From contig JAGMVK010000008.1 of assembly GCA_020747065.1 (NCBI GenBank), positions 1,116,001 through 1,180,000 of the forward strand: a stretch of 64,000 bases of DNA, in the 5' to 3' direction. Source of the DNA: Cadophora sp. MPI-SDFR-AT-0126. Lineage: Eukaryota > Ascomycota > Leotiomycetes > Helotiales > Ploettnerulaceae. The notes under the pieces are model-generated. The model was not told the DNA's origin, did no database searches, and worked only from the letters and a program-made list of their open reading frames with translations. Shown piece after piece: positions 43,678 through 55,589 of the stretch (its first letter is position 1; each line of letters begins with the position of its first letter). Made by a program: the position numbers and the translations under genes.

Positions 43678-45869
43678 ATGGCTACCCAGAGGAAGCTTGA
43701 GACCGAGATTTCGGTTCACGATGCAATCTCTCCAATCTCCCCGCTGTCGTCGAGGACAATTTCTATGTTTGGTGATCATTATACTGCTTCTGATAAATAT
43801 TCGCCATATTCCGACAAAGCCAGCCCACAGAGTTTATTACAAGCGAAGCCGTGGCCATCCCGGCCACAGAAGCTACACAAAGGCTTGGACGGATACAGGT
43901 GGTGGGAATCGACTGTCGATGTAGTTATGATATTGATTCCAATTCCCTTTTTCATACTTGGAGCAGCGGTCATTGCGGTGAACGGTAAAGTGGTGGAGGG
44001 CCGGGAGTTGGACATCCTTCAGCAGTCCATCAAAGGGGTAAGTCTATCTCAGGCAATCCATTGATTTACCTTGCTGACTTTCATTAGGCTACCACGCTGT
44101 TTCCCATTTCTTTTGCTGCCATTACTGGAAGAGCAGCAGTCAAATACGCCACTTGGAAGCTGGAGCAAGGCACGACCCTAGGAACTCTAGAGCAATTGAT
44201 GGGGAGCAGAACGGTCGCGAGTACTTTCGTGACCCAAGTACAACTACGGTCGTTCAACCTCATCGGCCTTGGACTGCTTGTAGTTTGGTCACTATCACCC
44301 GTTGGTGGACAGGCTATCCTGCATATTCTATACACGCCTGAGAAGTTCACCACATCTGAGGCGAACATCACATATTTCAATTCAAGGCAACAAAGCTATT
44401 CAGCTCCAGCAGGACCGTTCCAGAATCAGTGGTATCCTGGATTTACTGTATTATTTGGATCATCTTTACTGGCGCCAACGGCTGTGAAACAGAGCAGCAT
44501 GGACATCTGGGGCAATGTGAAAATACCGTACTACTCTAGTCTCTCCTCAAACGCTCCGAAGGACAAGGATGGCTGGGTCAAAGTTTCGGAAGCAAACACC
44601 TCACTCGTATACTCCTCGCTATTCGGCATACCTCTTTTTGGGCTCGAGTTTGGAAATACCACCCTTAATATGGAATCTTCATACATAGAACTATCGTGTT
44701 CTAATATGACTACGACCCCAATCCTGGAGAGTCCCACAAAAGAACTCATCAAGACGGACGTTATTTCTACAGTTGGTCCATTCGTTAGCTTTGAAAATGC
44801 TTCGGACCATACATCTTGGACTATTGGATACAAGGGAGAAGACATCACAGCTGTCCGAGATGCCGATAACTCTACTTATCTGTACCCTCAATTCTGTCCT
44901 GACTGCTTATCGGCAGATTTTGCCAACGTTTCCTTCCCACCAGGGTCGATTGCTTTCCAAGAATATGTTGGCTTTGATACTGCTACAACTATTTTCTGTG
45001 AACCATCACAATTCTACGTGGAGTCCTCCATTTTCTGCGACAGAGACTCCGGCTCTCAGCATTGCCAGGTCACTGCCCAGCGGCCGTCTCTTCTGTCACA
45101 CCTACCATCAGAGATTACGTACCTCAGCTTTCCTCAAGTTGCATTAGGTATGTCGGCTCTTCTGCCCAACGCGACCCCAAATTTTGGGGCAGTGAACCAG
45201 CTCCAAAACTATCTTTACGATCCACTGTCTCAAACCAACATTATATCTGGCTCCAATTCTCTCAGCAGTGACGGAGAGCCGAGCCGTCTTCAGGGTGTAC
45301 CCCTCAAGGATTTTGCAGACCGCCTGGGTCAAATTTTGAATGCATTTATATACTCAAGTATGTGGAATGCAACAACCTATATCACGGGAGCATCATTCAC
45401 AGGTATCGAGAACAACTTGGTCGGAGGCAACAATGCGAGCTTCATTCCCGCCAGCACAGCGGATCTCACGGCCATGATTGCAAACCGGACAGCAGCTTTC
45501 ACCGTGTCCGCAGCTCAGACCAACGAGTCTCAGGTCTACTTTGCGTTCTTCCCGTGGCTTATCGTATTTCTTGTTGCTAATTTTGTCATGTTACTGGCTG
45601 CAATCGTGGGTGTTTACTATTCGAGGAGGACAATTGTTCCAGACTACCTCGGCTTTGTGTCTAGTCTAGCGAAGGAGAGTCCCTTTATCCGTATGCCGGA
45701 CGTAGGAGTGAATATGGACGGAATGGACAAAGCAAGGATGGTGAAAGAGATGAAAGTGAGATTAGGAGATGTGAGTGATGTTGAAAATGGAAAGGCCCAG
45801 GTCGGACGGTTAGCATTTGCGAGGATGGAGGAGACTTCGAAGGTGAAGAAAGGGAGGTTATATGTTTAA
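43678..45869 (+). CDS. fungal membrane glycoprotein, unknown function
   Basis: Two exons (43678-44037 and 44088-45869) encode 713 aa. A hydrophilic N-terminus of about 80 residues is followed by a helix (VVMILIPIPFFILGAAVIAV), a hydrophobic segment around TTLFPISFAAITG and another helix (LIGLGLLVVWSLSPVGGQAIL). A large extracytoplasmic domain of about 400 residues then carries many NXS/T sequons and paired cysteines. The last helix (FFPWLIVFLVANFVMLLAAIVGVYY) leads to a cytosolic tail starting RRTIVPDYLGFVSSLAKESPFI. That tail and the layout are common in Pezizomycotina membrane proteins of unknown role. I cannot assign a function; a surface sensor-like architecture is only a guess. Confidence 0.82.
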
Positions 45870-46176
45870 ACAGTCTGCAAGACTTGAGACATTTGAACTT
45901 CTTACCTTAATACGATATCACTTAATGATTCAACATTACTCTTTACTGATCAAGAATATTGCGTTTGTTGACAAAACTCGCGTCCGGTGAAAAGGGGACC
46001 CCTTATCGATAGCTTCACAAAATTATGCGGAATTATGCGCGCTTATGAACACGACCCAGGTCAAACATCGATTGAATACCATAACTCGACCACAATTGTC
46101 CATCTCAACCGCCGCTGATGTGCTCCTCGGGAAGATCATCTGGCACAATACCCCCATCTGCTACAAAACACACAGA
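45870..46176. other. short intergenic, Vps53 promoter region
   Basis: About 300 bp between the membrane-glycoprotein stop and the Vps53 start. An open frame from 46045 runs into Vps53 exon 1 in the same frame, but the ATG at 46177 matches the short N-terminus expected for the family. Confidence 0.5.
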
Positions 46177-48804
46177 ATGAACGGCGCATCAAAAGCGCCG
46201 TCTTCTCTGGATGCCGGTAAGCTTAAACACATGAACTTGCCATCCCTTCATCTTGACCCAAGCGCCGACTGACCCTCCTTCTGCTAGTCGACTATGATCC
46301 AATTGAGCACCTGAACACTATATTTTCCCATCCCTCCACGCTCGCCTCGATAGGTAGTACGGCGGCGGCTCTGCGGAAACATCAAGATGACCTCTCAACC
46401 TCGATATCCGCCCTCGAGGCTGCCCAAGCACAAAGCGATGAATCAAGCCTGCAGCGCATGCAATCTGCAAAAGAGGAGCTGGCCCAGCTATTCACTAAGA
46501 TTGAGTCTGTCCGAACCCGCGCGATAGAGACGGAGCAGACAATTACGTCGATGACGGCGGATATCAAAAGACTAGATGGTACGAAACGCAACCTCACTTT
46601 GTCCATGACAGCCTTGAAACGGTTGCAGATGCTCACGACAGCCTACGAACAACTAAGAGGATTGGCAAAATCGAGACAATATAAGGAATGTGCGAGCTTA
46701 CTTCAAGCTGTGCTACAGCTCATGCGGCACTTCAATAGCTACAGGAGTATTGATCAGATCGCGACCTTGAGTCGGAATGTGGCGGAACTACAGAGGGAAC
46801 TATTGGAGCAGGTTTGCGAGGATTTTGAAATCTCGTTCGCAAAAGGAGAAGTTGCGGCAAAGAAGGGCGTGCTGAGTGAGGCATGTTTGGTCATGGATGC
46901 GCTCGGGGAGAATGCTAGGGCCAGATTGGTGACGTGGTATGTCAATACACAGCTGAGAGAATACCGGCAAGTTTTCAGAGGAAATGACGAAGCCGGAAGT
47001 TTGGACAATATCGGGAGAAGATACAGCTGGTTCCGAAGGATGCTGAAGACATACGAGGACGAACATGCTGGTATATTCCCATTGCAATGGAGAGTCAACG
47101 AAGTTCTGGCAAATGCATTCTGCGAGGGCACAAGAGACGACTTCAAGGGCATCTTGGAGAGGAGCATGAGGCGACCTGATGGCGGGAAGATAGACGTCAA
47201 TTTACTGTTGAGCTGTTTGCAAGAGACTATGGACTTTGAGCAGAGTCTTGAAAAGAGATTTGCCAGCGAGCCCAGAGAAAGTATCGACACACTTAGCTCG
47301 GTGGAAGAGAAGCCGCAAACGTTCGACAGGTCCATTTCAGAAGCTTTTGAGCCATACCTTAGTCTTTGGGTGGATTCTCAGGACAAGCAACTGGCAACGA
47401 TGATCCCCAAATATCGAAATCAACCATTACTCCCGCATGATGAAGAGTTCTCAGCGCAGGCCGTCATACCATCTTCGATCGAATTGTTTCATTTTTATAA
47501 AACAACGCTTGCTCAATGTGCAAAATTATCCACGGGAGAGAGGCTATTGGACCTTTCCAAAACGCTTGCCAAATATCTAGATGAATATGCTCAACAAGTT
47601 CTTCTTCATTTCCTCCAAGCGCCTGGCGGAGCGACTCTTGAGAATACGATATTGGTGTTAAACACTGCAGATTATTGGCACGCAAACACACAGCAGTTGG
47701 AAGACAACCTGAAGAAACGCATAGACAACGAGCTAGCGCCCAAGGTTGATTTGTCTTCGCAATGCGATACTTTCATGGGTGTTGCAAGCGCAGCTGTGCT
47801 GGCTTTAGTGAACAGAGTAGAAGTCAACTGTGAGGCCTCGTGGCGAGAGATGAGGAATACGAATTGGAGTAAAATGGAGAGCGTGGGAGACCAGAGCTCT
47901 TTCGTTGCAGAGCTTCTTAGACACGTCAACAGCCAAGCAGAGGAGACTTTGCCAATGGTTGCTAAAGCTCAGTACGCCAGAGCATTTTGCGACAACCTCG
48001 TCGAGCACCTAGCGAATACGTATATTGCAAACATCGTTCAATGCCGGCCCATTTCTGAGGTTGGCGCTGAGCAGGTAGGAAGCTCTTCTCAACAAGCTGC
48101 ATGCCATGTACTAACGTTAATAGATGTTACTTGACAAATATGTACTCACCAAAGGACTCACCTCGTTACTTTCTCACTCAACCACAGCAGCTTCATCATC
48201 CACCACCGCTCAAGCCGGTTTCGTCAAGCGGGTGAACCAGAGTATGGCTCGTCTAGATCCACTACTCAAAACTCTGCAAGTGAGACCATATCCACCAGAA
48301 GGTCTAGTTCAAGCATACCTCATCCATATCGGCGACCGTTCCGATACCAATTTCCGGAAGATCCTAGAGCTCAAGGGAGTGAGGAAGCAGGACCAACCTT
48401 CACTGGTCGAGATGTTCGGAATGCACAGAGACGGGAAGAGCAACGATCACCTCGTTGCAATGAGTCCACTTCTAACACCTCTCATGAACGCTGGCGGTAT
48501 CGGCAGTGGAGGTCTAGGACTTGGTGCCGCATCAGCCCTGGGAGCAGCATCCGGTATCCCGAATTTGCAAACCAGGTTTGATCCTGCTGGGTTCGGTGAG
48601 AAGCTGTTCAGTGCAGCAAGAGATGGCGTGGAGAGGATAGGTACGCCTAGTTCTGGTACTGTGGGTGACAGGATTGGTTCTCCGTTGAGCGAGGATGCGA
48701 AGGCGGCTGTGGAAGGGAACCTGAAGAGTATTGGCAAATTCTTCAGGAGGGATATGAGCGGGTTTGGTAGCATTGGTGGGAGATTTGGAGGTAGCAATGG
48801 TTGA
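46177..48804 (+). CDS. VPS53: GARP complex subunit Vps53
   Basis: Three exons (46177-46216, 46288-48074, 48124-48804) encode 835 aa. The opening VDYDPIEHLNTIFSHPSTLASI and the following coiled-coil block (LAQLFTKIESVRTRAIETEQTI, KRLDGTKRNLTLSMTALKRLQML) match Vps53. So do YSWFRRMLKTYEDEHAGIFPLQWRV and the LLLSCLQETMDFEQSLEKRF block. The C-terminal about 110 residues are Gly/Ser/Ala-rich. Vps53 is one of four GARP subunits (with Vps51, 52 and 54) that tether endosome-derived vesicles at the trans-Golgi network. The first exon adds only 13 residues, and without it the conserved start would be lost. COG6 was considered because of the helical style, but the conserved blocks fit Vps53. Confidence 0.92.
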
Positions 48805-49103
48805 TATGATATGATGATAGACTAGGAGTTGTGGGGGTGTTGGGACGAGACCATCTACGAGCGAGAAAATAACGATGTTCGAAAGCTTGCACGAGCGAGC
48901 AGGTTCAACTCCTCCGCATCTGACTCGAATCGTTCAAGCTACATATTTACTTTCCAAGTATCTCGTTTCTATGTTTCCAGTTACCGAACGCCAGTTCCTC
49001 TGAATGAATCCGAGCCCTACAACACATTCACGCACTTTTCCAGAACAAACGCCAAGTGGCAAGGAAGATCTCAAGTGATCTCCGGCAAGATTTCTTTGCT
49101 TAG
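48805..49103. other. convergent 3' flank
   Basis: About 300 bp between convergent stop codons of Vps53 and the C2H2 protein. Nothing recognised. Confidence 0.6.
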
Positions 49104-50218
49104 TCACTCCTCATAGTCACTCATAATCCTCGATGCATCTTCCAGAGTACCAATCTCCTCATCAATTTCGTGGCGCAATTCTTTCAGCTCATTGAGTTTC
49201 GCCCACAACCTATTATCGCCTCTTGAGCCACTTGTCCCCTCACGAGGGCTATCTTTGAGCAACTCATTGAGTGATGAGGCTTGTTCAGGATGGCAGCGTC
49301 TCTTGTGGGCCAGAAGGTTGAATCTTCGTGGAAAGCCTTTCCGATAGCGCTTGCAAGTTGAGATTGGACAATAGTACATCTCTGAGCCGTGCTTCTCTCG
49401 TACGTGGCGACTGAGGCAAGTTTGGTCGCTGAATGGAACGTTTGTGCACGGTGGTTCGTTACATGTGAGGTTTTGCCCGCCTCGGTTTCTGCGTCTGCTG
49501 GATTGGAGGCTGTTGAGTGTCAGCTCGGGAGAACAGGATATCGTCATCGATAGACGTACTCAATAGTGGTTGATGAGATGGCTGATGGAGTGCCTTGGGT
49601 TGTGGAATCGGACATAGTCTCAGAGTCAGGAGCAGGTGTTTTGTTCTCAGACGAAACGAGGTCCATAGCCATTACCGAGTCAATACTTGCGTCGAGACTT
49701 GTGTCTATGTTCGGATCCATATTATCAGCGTGGATGTTCAGAGGGAAGGGCCAAGAGCTTGTTAGAAAATGTTCGTTCGATGAGTGAAGGAGCTGATGGC
49801 AAGGATCCGATATAGGCCTGAGTCCAGCTGTGGAATATCCTGAATTGAAGCCCAGTAACGAGTGGTTTGAAATTTTGACTTGAGCCAAAGGTTGGTTGGC
49901 TGAAGTATGGTTCACCCAGTCGTTCAGGTAGTTGCCTGAGAATTTGTAGTCGGCACTCTCTGTTGTCCCAGGTGGGTGGAGGCCATCGTTCACCCTGATC
50001 TGCCCGACACTCTGTAATGCATCGGAGGGATCGGGCTGTGTGTTGACTATTTGAACTATGGTCAGCGAAGACCAGGTGGTGGAACAACTTGTGCAAGTAC
50101 CTAATGCTGGAGGTTCGTAGTCATATGAGAAGTCGAACTGGATATCATTAGTACTGAAGGCATCCATGTTCAACAGTAGGACGACAGTGAGGTGTGGGCT
50201 GATGTAGCTTACATGCAC
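49104..50218 (-). CDS. C2H2 zinc-finger protein, probable transcription factor
   Basis: The model has exons 50218-49560 and 49509-49104 (354 aa). The C-terminal half carries two fungal-style C2H2 fingers: LTCNEPPCTNVPFSDQTCLSRHVREKH, and a second with YYCPISTCKRYRKGFPRRFNLLAHKRRCH. A charged helical tail (LNELKELRHEIDEEIGTLED) may form a coiled coil. The N-terminal part is acidic and Ser/Thr-rich, as in activation domains. A second ATG at 50167 (MDAFSTNDIQFDF) is a more typical start, because the first 17 residues are hydrophobic and unlike a nuclear factor. A 54-nt in-frame segment near 50045-50100 has a GTACTT donor, a GCTGAC branch-like site and an ATAG acceptor, so it is probably a further intron. 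Target genes unknown. Confidence 0.75.
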
Positions 50219-51945
50219 TTATCTACTTGGTGGCATATCTAGCTTTATATGAATTTGGGTCCTTATTGAGATGCTTAGAGTCAATGCTTTAGAATTGTGA
50301 TACTTCGATTGACGGGGAACGAGGAGGGTTCAAATATATCTTCTTAGAATCTGAAATGAGGATATTTCTGTTGTCTGATGCTCTTATCAGGGTGAGAATG
50401 ACGAGGGACCAATCGTTCTCCAAGGCTTGCCATCAAGTGATCATACAGGGCAATACTACCCAACTTTCGAGGCTGTTAACCCTGAAATAGCCGAAAGGTT
50501 GGGCAGAGTACCAGACAGACTTTATGGGAACTTCGATGTTGTTGGCACATACCCGTAACATTGACCAATCTCGGGCCGCAAAGTGTTGAATCGACGCCGG
50601 GCTGTGTTCCTTGGCCTGAGATGCCGAACATTTCTGGAGCGCTACCGATCTTTTTCGATGCACTTCAGCCCAATTTGTTGACGCAGCCTCGCCAACCCAA
50701 CTTCTAAGGTTGGAGTGAGATCCGAGCCCAATTAGTCGGGCATCGAATGAGGCATGCACGTGCATTAAAGAGAAGACCTAAACATTGAGAACCCTTGTTA
50801 CATCAAGCCATCTGGATGCATGGGAAGGCTTTTTTTGACCGACTATTACAAGGTGCACGTCAAGAAGGAACTTGTGACCTCAGCCTGAGGACTGAGCTGG
50901 TGGACACCAAGTCATTGTTTAGCTAACCAATGGTTGATCGGGCAAGTTTACAGCGTATCAATTTGTCTTGCATAGTCTGTACTAGATCCACGTGGCTGTA
51001 CCCGCAAACCAGAACCGGAGATTCTGCCTACCAGTAGTTACTGACAGATTATCAGAAACCTCAGGTCGGTGGAAAGGAAGTCGACTGAAGAGGCTTCATA
51101 CGTCTCAAAGATAAAATGTTATTGGCAGTGTATCCTTGAGGCGCCAATCGAGTGGTGGAAGTAAAACATGTTGGGTCAACCATTTTCGTGTGCGAGAAAT
51201 CCAGCTAGGAAACGGGGTAAAAACCTCAATATAGCTATTGCTCAGCACAATTGACTATACTATGTATGAAACTGTTCGGACTTACAGGCTTCTGCGACTA
51301 GAACTGGTATTCCCTTGAATCATGACCCGCCGAACAAGAAAGCCTCCCAGCTGAGGTGCCGCCAACTGTGCAAAAGAGGCCGCTTCAAAATCATACGATC
51401 AAGTCGATGTTAAATACAAACCTTAACAACGTCTCAGCGCTTGCAGGTGCACTCATTTTGCAGAAATGCAGCCAGCATCTTAAAGTAGAATTCCGGGTCA
51501 AATCAAACCATTGACCGAGAAACAATGAAACTGAAAATGGAATTTGGCGCAGAGAATCCTTCCATCATGTCAAGAGCCAGCTTGGTATTAAAACAGTATC
51601 CGTGGACTAAGTCATTTATCAAATGAAATCAAAGTTTTCTCACTCCAAAATAAGAAGCCGTCTACCAGAACGATCCTATCCTGTGTTGCTGACAAATCAA
51701 ATTTGACTTCAGCTCGCTGGCCTTGGCAGGAATGATGAAGTCACCAGGTCACTACCTGAAAGTCAAAAACAACTGATCGTATTCTCGTATAACCCCTGGC
51801 TACAAGCTGATGACAATTTGAGAGACTTCATCTTCACACTGTTTCTTCCCATTTATTCCAAAGCCATAGTAGGTGTTTTCAAATTTGTCACAAGTTGAAT
51901 TTTCAGAATTACGCTCTTCAATTTCTCTACCAAGGTCCGTCTCAA
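50219..51945. other. 1.7-kb divergent intergenic region
   Basis: No supported gene. A 110-codon minus-strand frame at 50433-50765 lacks recognisable features. The stretch contains the promoters of the C2H2 gene (-) and the CIA30 gene (+). Confidence 0.5.
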
Positions 51946-52785
51946 ATGACACCCACAGCAAAGCGGATTACCTCCAGCATCGCTTCTCTCTTCTCGGTGA
52001 TGTCAATATTTGGCGGAGACAAGTAAGTGACAAAAATTCGAACTTCTCCAGCTTCCCACTAAGCTCAATTGGCAGGCCATGGTCACCCCTCGACTGGACC
52101 GCCTCAGATGACCGAGTTCGCGGAGGTACATCCATATCAGAACTAAGCTGCAACCCGCTATCACCCACTGCTATCTTCCATGGCAATCTCGATGTAAAGA
52201 CTCTCGGCGGTGCCGGATTTGCATCGCAACGGACGACTGGTGAAGATCGCAATTGGGATTTGTCGAAGTACGAAGGCATTGTCCTGGACATTGCCAAATC
52301 GGACGAGAAGCAATATGCACTGACATTGAAAGATGAGCTGCTGCCGCAGAACCCGAACGGCACGGACCAAAGCACTATTAGCTGGGAATATGACTTCAAG
52401 GTCGAATCTACCGGGGGCAAGGTGTACATTTATTGGAACGACTTCAATGCTACATACCGGGGACGGGAAGTGAAGGATGCCAAGCCGTTGGACTTGAAGC
52501 ACATCAAGAGGATCAGCTTTATGATGCGGAGGTATTTTTGCTCCATACACATCCTGCGACAAAGGCATTGCTAATGCTGTTAGTTTCTTCGGTTCCCAAG
52601 AAGGCGACTTTTCGTTATCCATTACCTCGGTATCAGCGTTTGCAAAGCATGACCGAGTGCAAAATATGCAATACCGCGATGACCCACAGCAGAAGGCCAC
52701 TTCACCGGCTAAAAAAGGAATAGCATGTAAAGAAGTAGAGCAAGGCTGGTTTGGTTGGCTCTTTGGATCTTGTGCAGTATCATGA
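51946..52785 (+). CDS. CIA30-domain protein (complex I assembly factor-like)
   Basis: Three exons (51946-52022, 52076-52531, 52584-52785) encode 244 aa. After a short N-terminus (LFSVMSIFGGDK) the CIA30/NDUFAF1 domain runs through PWSPLDWTASDDRVRGGTSIS, FHGNLDVKTLGGAGFASQRT, WDLSKYEGIVLDI and LKHIKRISFMMRSFFGSQEGDFSLSI. The protein ends in GWFGWLFGSCAVS. The ATG at 51946 was chosen because splicing GTAAGT at 52023 to CAG at 52073-52075 joins GGDK to PWSPLDW exactly as in the family; an earlier frame from 51873 has no ATG. CIA30 proteins assist assembly of respiratory complex I. No clear mitochondrial presequence is visible, so a cytosolic relative of the factor is possible. Confidence 0.86.
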
Positions 52786-54141
52786 AAGACATGCCATCGT
52801 CCGCTTCATGGTTCAACTGTTGCATGATCACGAGGGCCATGTCTCTCTCCACTTGATGCGGATTTCGGCAACTTCCTCAGCTGGTGATGTCTCTGAACTT
52901 TGAAAGACTCTCGAATTTCCTGTCTTGCGAAGGCAACTGGGCTGCTGAAGAATTTCGCACGGGTTTTGGCGCGGGTCCATATGCCACGGTTGAGACATTA
53001 AAGTTCGTGCCCACCGAATGCTGCTCTGGTGCCGTCAAGTTTATAGCAAATCGTGCATTCATATGCAGGACCCTGCAAACAAAGAACCGAAAGTGAATAG
53101 TCAAAGCCAATCATTTTCTGCTTGTATGTTGCGTATTGTATGTTATCTTGAGTTTGATTAGTTGCTAGAGAAGCTGTCTCCAAATCTTGCTATGCTGTCT
53201 GATAGTGAAGTTGGGAACATCTGATTGGCTTCCCCGGTTGCGTTTCTAGGCATGTTCTTCGTTTAATGAATACGAAAGACTCTTGAACTGTCTTATTAAG
53301 CACCGTGGGTTGCCTAGGGTAAGATGGAAACTGTTTGTTTTGGCTCGCTCACGGAGAATCTGAAAGTTATTAAAACATGAACGACAGCCCATTCTGGTTT
53401 ACAGTCTGCAGTTATAGGACAGCAGAATATCCGAGACTTGCTCAAACCATAGTCCTAAATTCAGTGGTTTGAACGAACTTGAAGCCTTGTTTGGCGCTGA
53501 AGAAGTCGTCAATCAGGTACTTGACTTTCACTCGCCACAGTTCAGATGAAGCAACGTAAGAGCGGAAAAATTCAACCTGTTGCGCAACAGAGAACCACTG
53601 TGGAGAGAGACTATGGAAATTGAATATGTGCTTCGTAATAAAGGCTATGAAAACATTAACTTGTAGATTTAGTTTGACTTATCCCTTGTCTTGGCACCGA
53701 GCGGAGGAATCCTTTAAGGATACGAGCTTGGTTCCTTTCATACCACTACTTTCAGACCGTGGAGTATACATGGTGCGAATCATACCCAGGTGGGAAAGCG
53801 TGATGTGCAGGGCCTGAAATAGTCTGACGGTCTTGGAGAGTGTAATCGGTGACCGTACCAGAGACGTCAAGAGCCACTTAAAATATGGCTCATAGATTGA
53901 GTTTTCAAGCTCATGAGTAGTAAGAGTGTGATGTTGGGAAAGAATTCTAGATCAACAAGCTCTCGTTGATTTTTGTAAAGCGAGTACTGGTGAAGCAATT
54001 CCAGCTGTTCCCGAATGTTCAGGAATGCCAAGACATTTATCCTTAGCGTCATGCGCGTCCCGCAGCGCCTGCTCCAAAAGGTAGAGCTTCAAGCTCTCCA
54101 CTATCACCACTTCAACACTCAAACAAGCAATCAATCAAAAG
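52786..54141. other. 1.4-kb intergenic, nothing recognised
   Basis: Frames of 60-77 codons occur on both strands without family resemblance. The minus-strand and plus-strand frames at 52877-53110 are shadows of each other. This includes the Rpn13 promoter. Confidence 0.5.
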
Positions 54142-55589
54142 ATGTCCATCTCACCCATAATCACGTTTAAGGCGGGCAGATGTTCTCTGGATGTTCGTAT
54201 GCACCCAGTCTATCAAAAATACAATGCGCTGACGTTCAGATAGACATCCAGCAAGCCATACAAAGTCACTCCAGACCCTACACCGGGCTATATTTACCTG
54301 TACTCTGAAGATGGTATGTTATTTCGAAGCTTTACTGTATACAACTAACTCTGCAGAACTCATCCACTTCTGCTGGCGCGAACGGAACAAGCCCATGACC
54401 GACCCAGACAACATCGACCTCGTTATGTTCCCCACGGACGGACACTTCGAACCCTACGAATACAAGACCTCTGAGCAAGCTACCTCCAAGACCAACGGCC
54501 GTATCTTCGTCCTCAAGTTCTCCTCTTCCTCCCGCCGAGATCTATTCTGGCTGCAATCAAAGCCCCAAGCCCGGAACGGCGACCCAGCATGGTTCAGTCC
54601 GCGAGACTTGAAGATTGGACAGATTGTTGATACCCTGTTGCAGGGCGATGAAGTCAATGTTACGGAGGAGATCGCACAAGTGCAAGGTGGAACAGGTGGA
54701 AACGATGACGATGAGACGATGGAGGACGTCGAAGGCCACGGCGGCCCAAATGAACACCACCGAGGAGGTAGCGGTGGCGCAGGACCAGATGCTACGGGAG
54801 GAGATATCAGAGAGGAAGGATCTGGCGCACGAGAAGGTGGAGCTGATGGTGGACGAGCGTAGGTCAACTTCTCATCGCAAGAAATACAATTGCTCAAGCA
54901 TTTACGACCAAGGCGTTTGGCAAAATGGGAGAACGTGCCAAAGAAGCGTTCATGTACTGCTAGCTTGATACGACCTGAATGAATATCCAAGATTTTTCAA
55001 CGGGACCAAAACTTTTTCAATCTATGGGACCAGTGCTGACGTTGTGATCAGTGCCGGTTCAGGGCCAACAGATGCTGCTACAGTCGTTCAGAATTTCCTC
55101 AACTCGTTGAAGGCAGGCGGACAAGCCGGGATGCAACAACAGGCTCAAGGTCAAATCTATACTACACTACCGGATCTCCTCCCTACTTCGGTCACAGTCC
55201 CAACAATCGACTCTGCTACGCCTGCACAAATCGACAACCTTCTTAGCTACCTGCCTCCTACCATTCTCCTCCTCGCCCAAGAATCAGCCGCTTCAATCGA
55301 CGGGATGGTAGAACCGAGCGCTGAGTCTGCCTCAGCAGCTATCGAAGCACTCAGTCTTGACCAGAAGAAGTCTGTTTTGAAGAAAGTCCTGAGAAGCCCT
55401 CAATTTCACCAAAGTTTAGGAAGCTTGACAATGGCAATTCGAGATGGTGGCTTGCCCAGCATTGCTGATGCCCTGGGTGTTAAGTTGGAGCACGGAGGGT
55501 TAGTCAGAGGTGGTAGCGTTCCGCTTGGCGGAGGTGATGCAGTTGAGGCTTTTATTGACGGCGTAAAGAAGACAGTTGAGAAGAAGTAG
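54142..55589 (+). CDS. RPN13: proteasome ubiquitin receptor Rpn13/ADRM1
   Basis: Four exons (54142-54192, 54244-54313, 54357-54858, 55052-55589) encode 386 aa. The N-terminal PRU domain (about residues 5-120) includes ITFKAGRCSLD, KPYKVTPDPTPGYIYLYSEDELIHFCW, DLVMFPTDGHFEPY and GRIFVLKFSSSSRRDLFWLQ. It binds Rpn2 and ubiquitin. An acidic, Gly-rich linker (about 140-205) leads to a C-terminal DEUBAD-type helical domain (LPTIDSATPAQIDNLLSYLPPTILLL-like, SLDQKKSVLKKVLRSPQFHQSLGSL), which binds the deubiquitinase UCH37 in species that have it. The first intron uses a weak GTTCGT donor, chosen because it alone restores the family sequence. The third intron is 193 nt, long for this window. Gene identity is strong, but the exon 1 border is less so. 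Confidence 0.92.

Noticed and set aside
39925..45869. Possible biosynthetic gene cluster around the P450
   Set aside because: No polyketide synthase, peptide synthetase, terpene cyclase or dedicated transporter is next to it, and the neighbours are housekeeping or unknown membrane genes.
46177..48804. Identification as COG6 or another Golgi tether
   Set aside because: The conserved blocks around YSWFRRMLKTYEDEHAGIFP and the opening VDYDPIEHLN fit Vps53 better.
48901..48940. tRNA-like B-box (GGTTCAACTCC)
   Set aside because: No matching A-box at the right distance and no cloverleaf could be drawn. No tRNA, rRNA or CRISPR array was found anywhere in the window.
52161..52700. 179-codon minus-strand frame
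   Set aside because: Antisense of the CIA30 domain exons.
54454..54990. 178-codon minus-strand frame
   Set aside because: Antisense of Rpn13 exon 3, with Pro/Ser-rich shadow composition.
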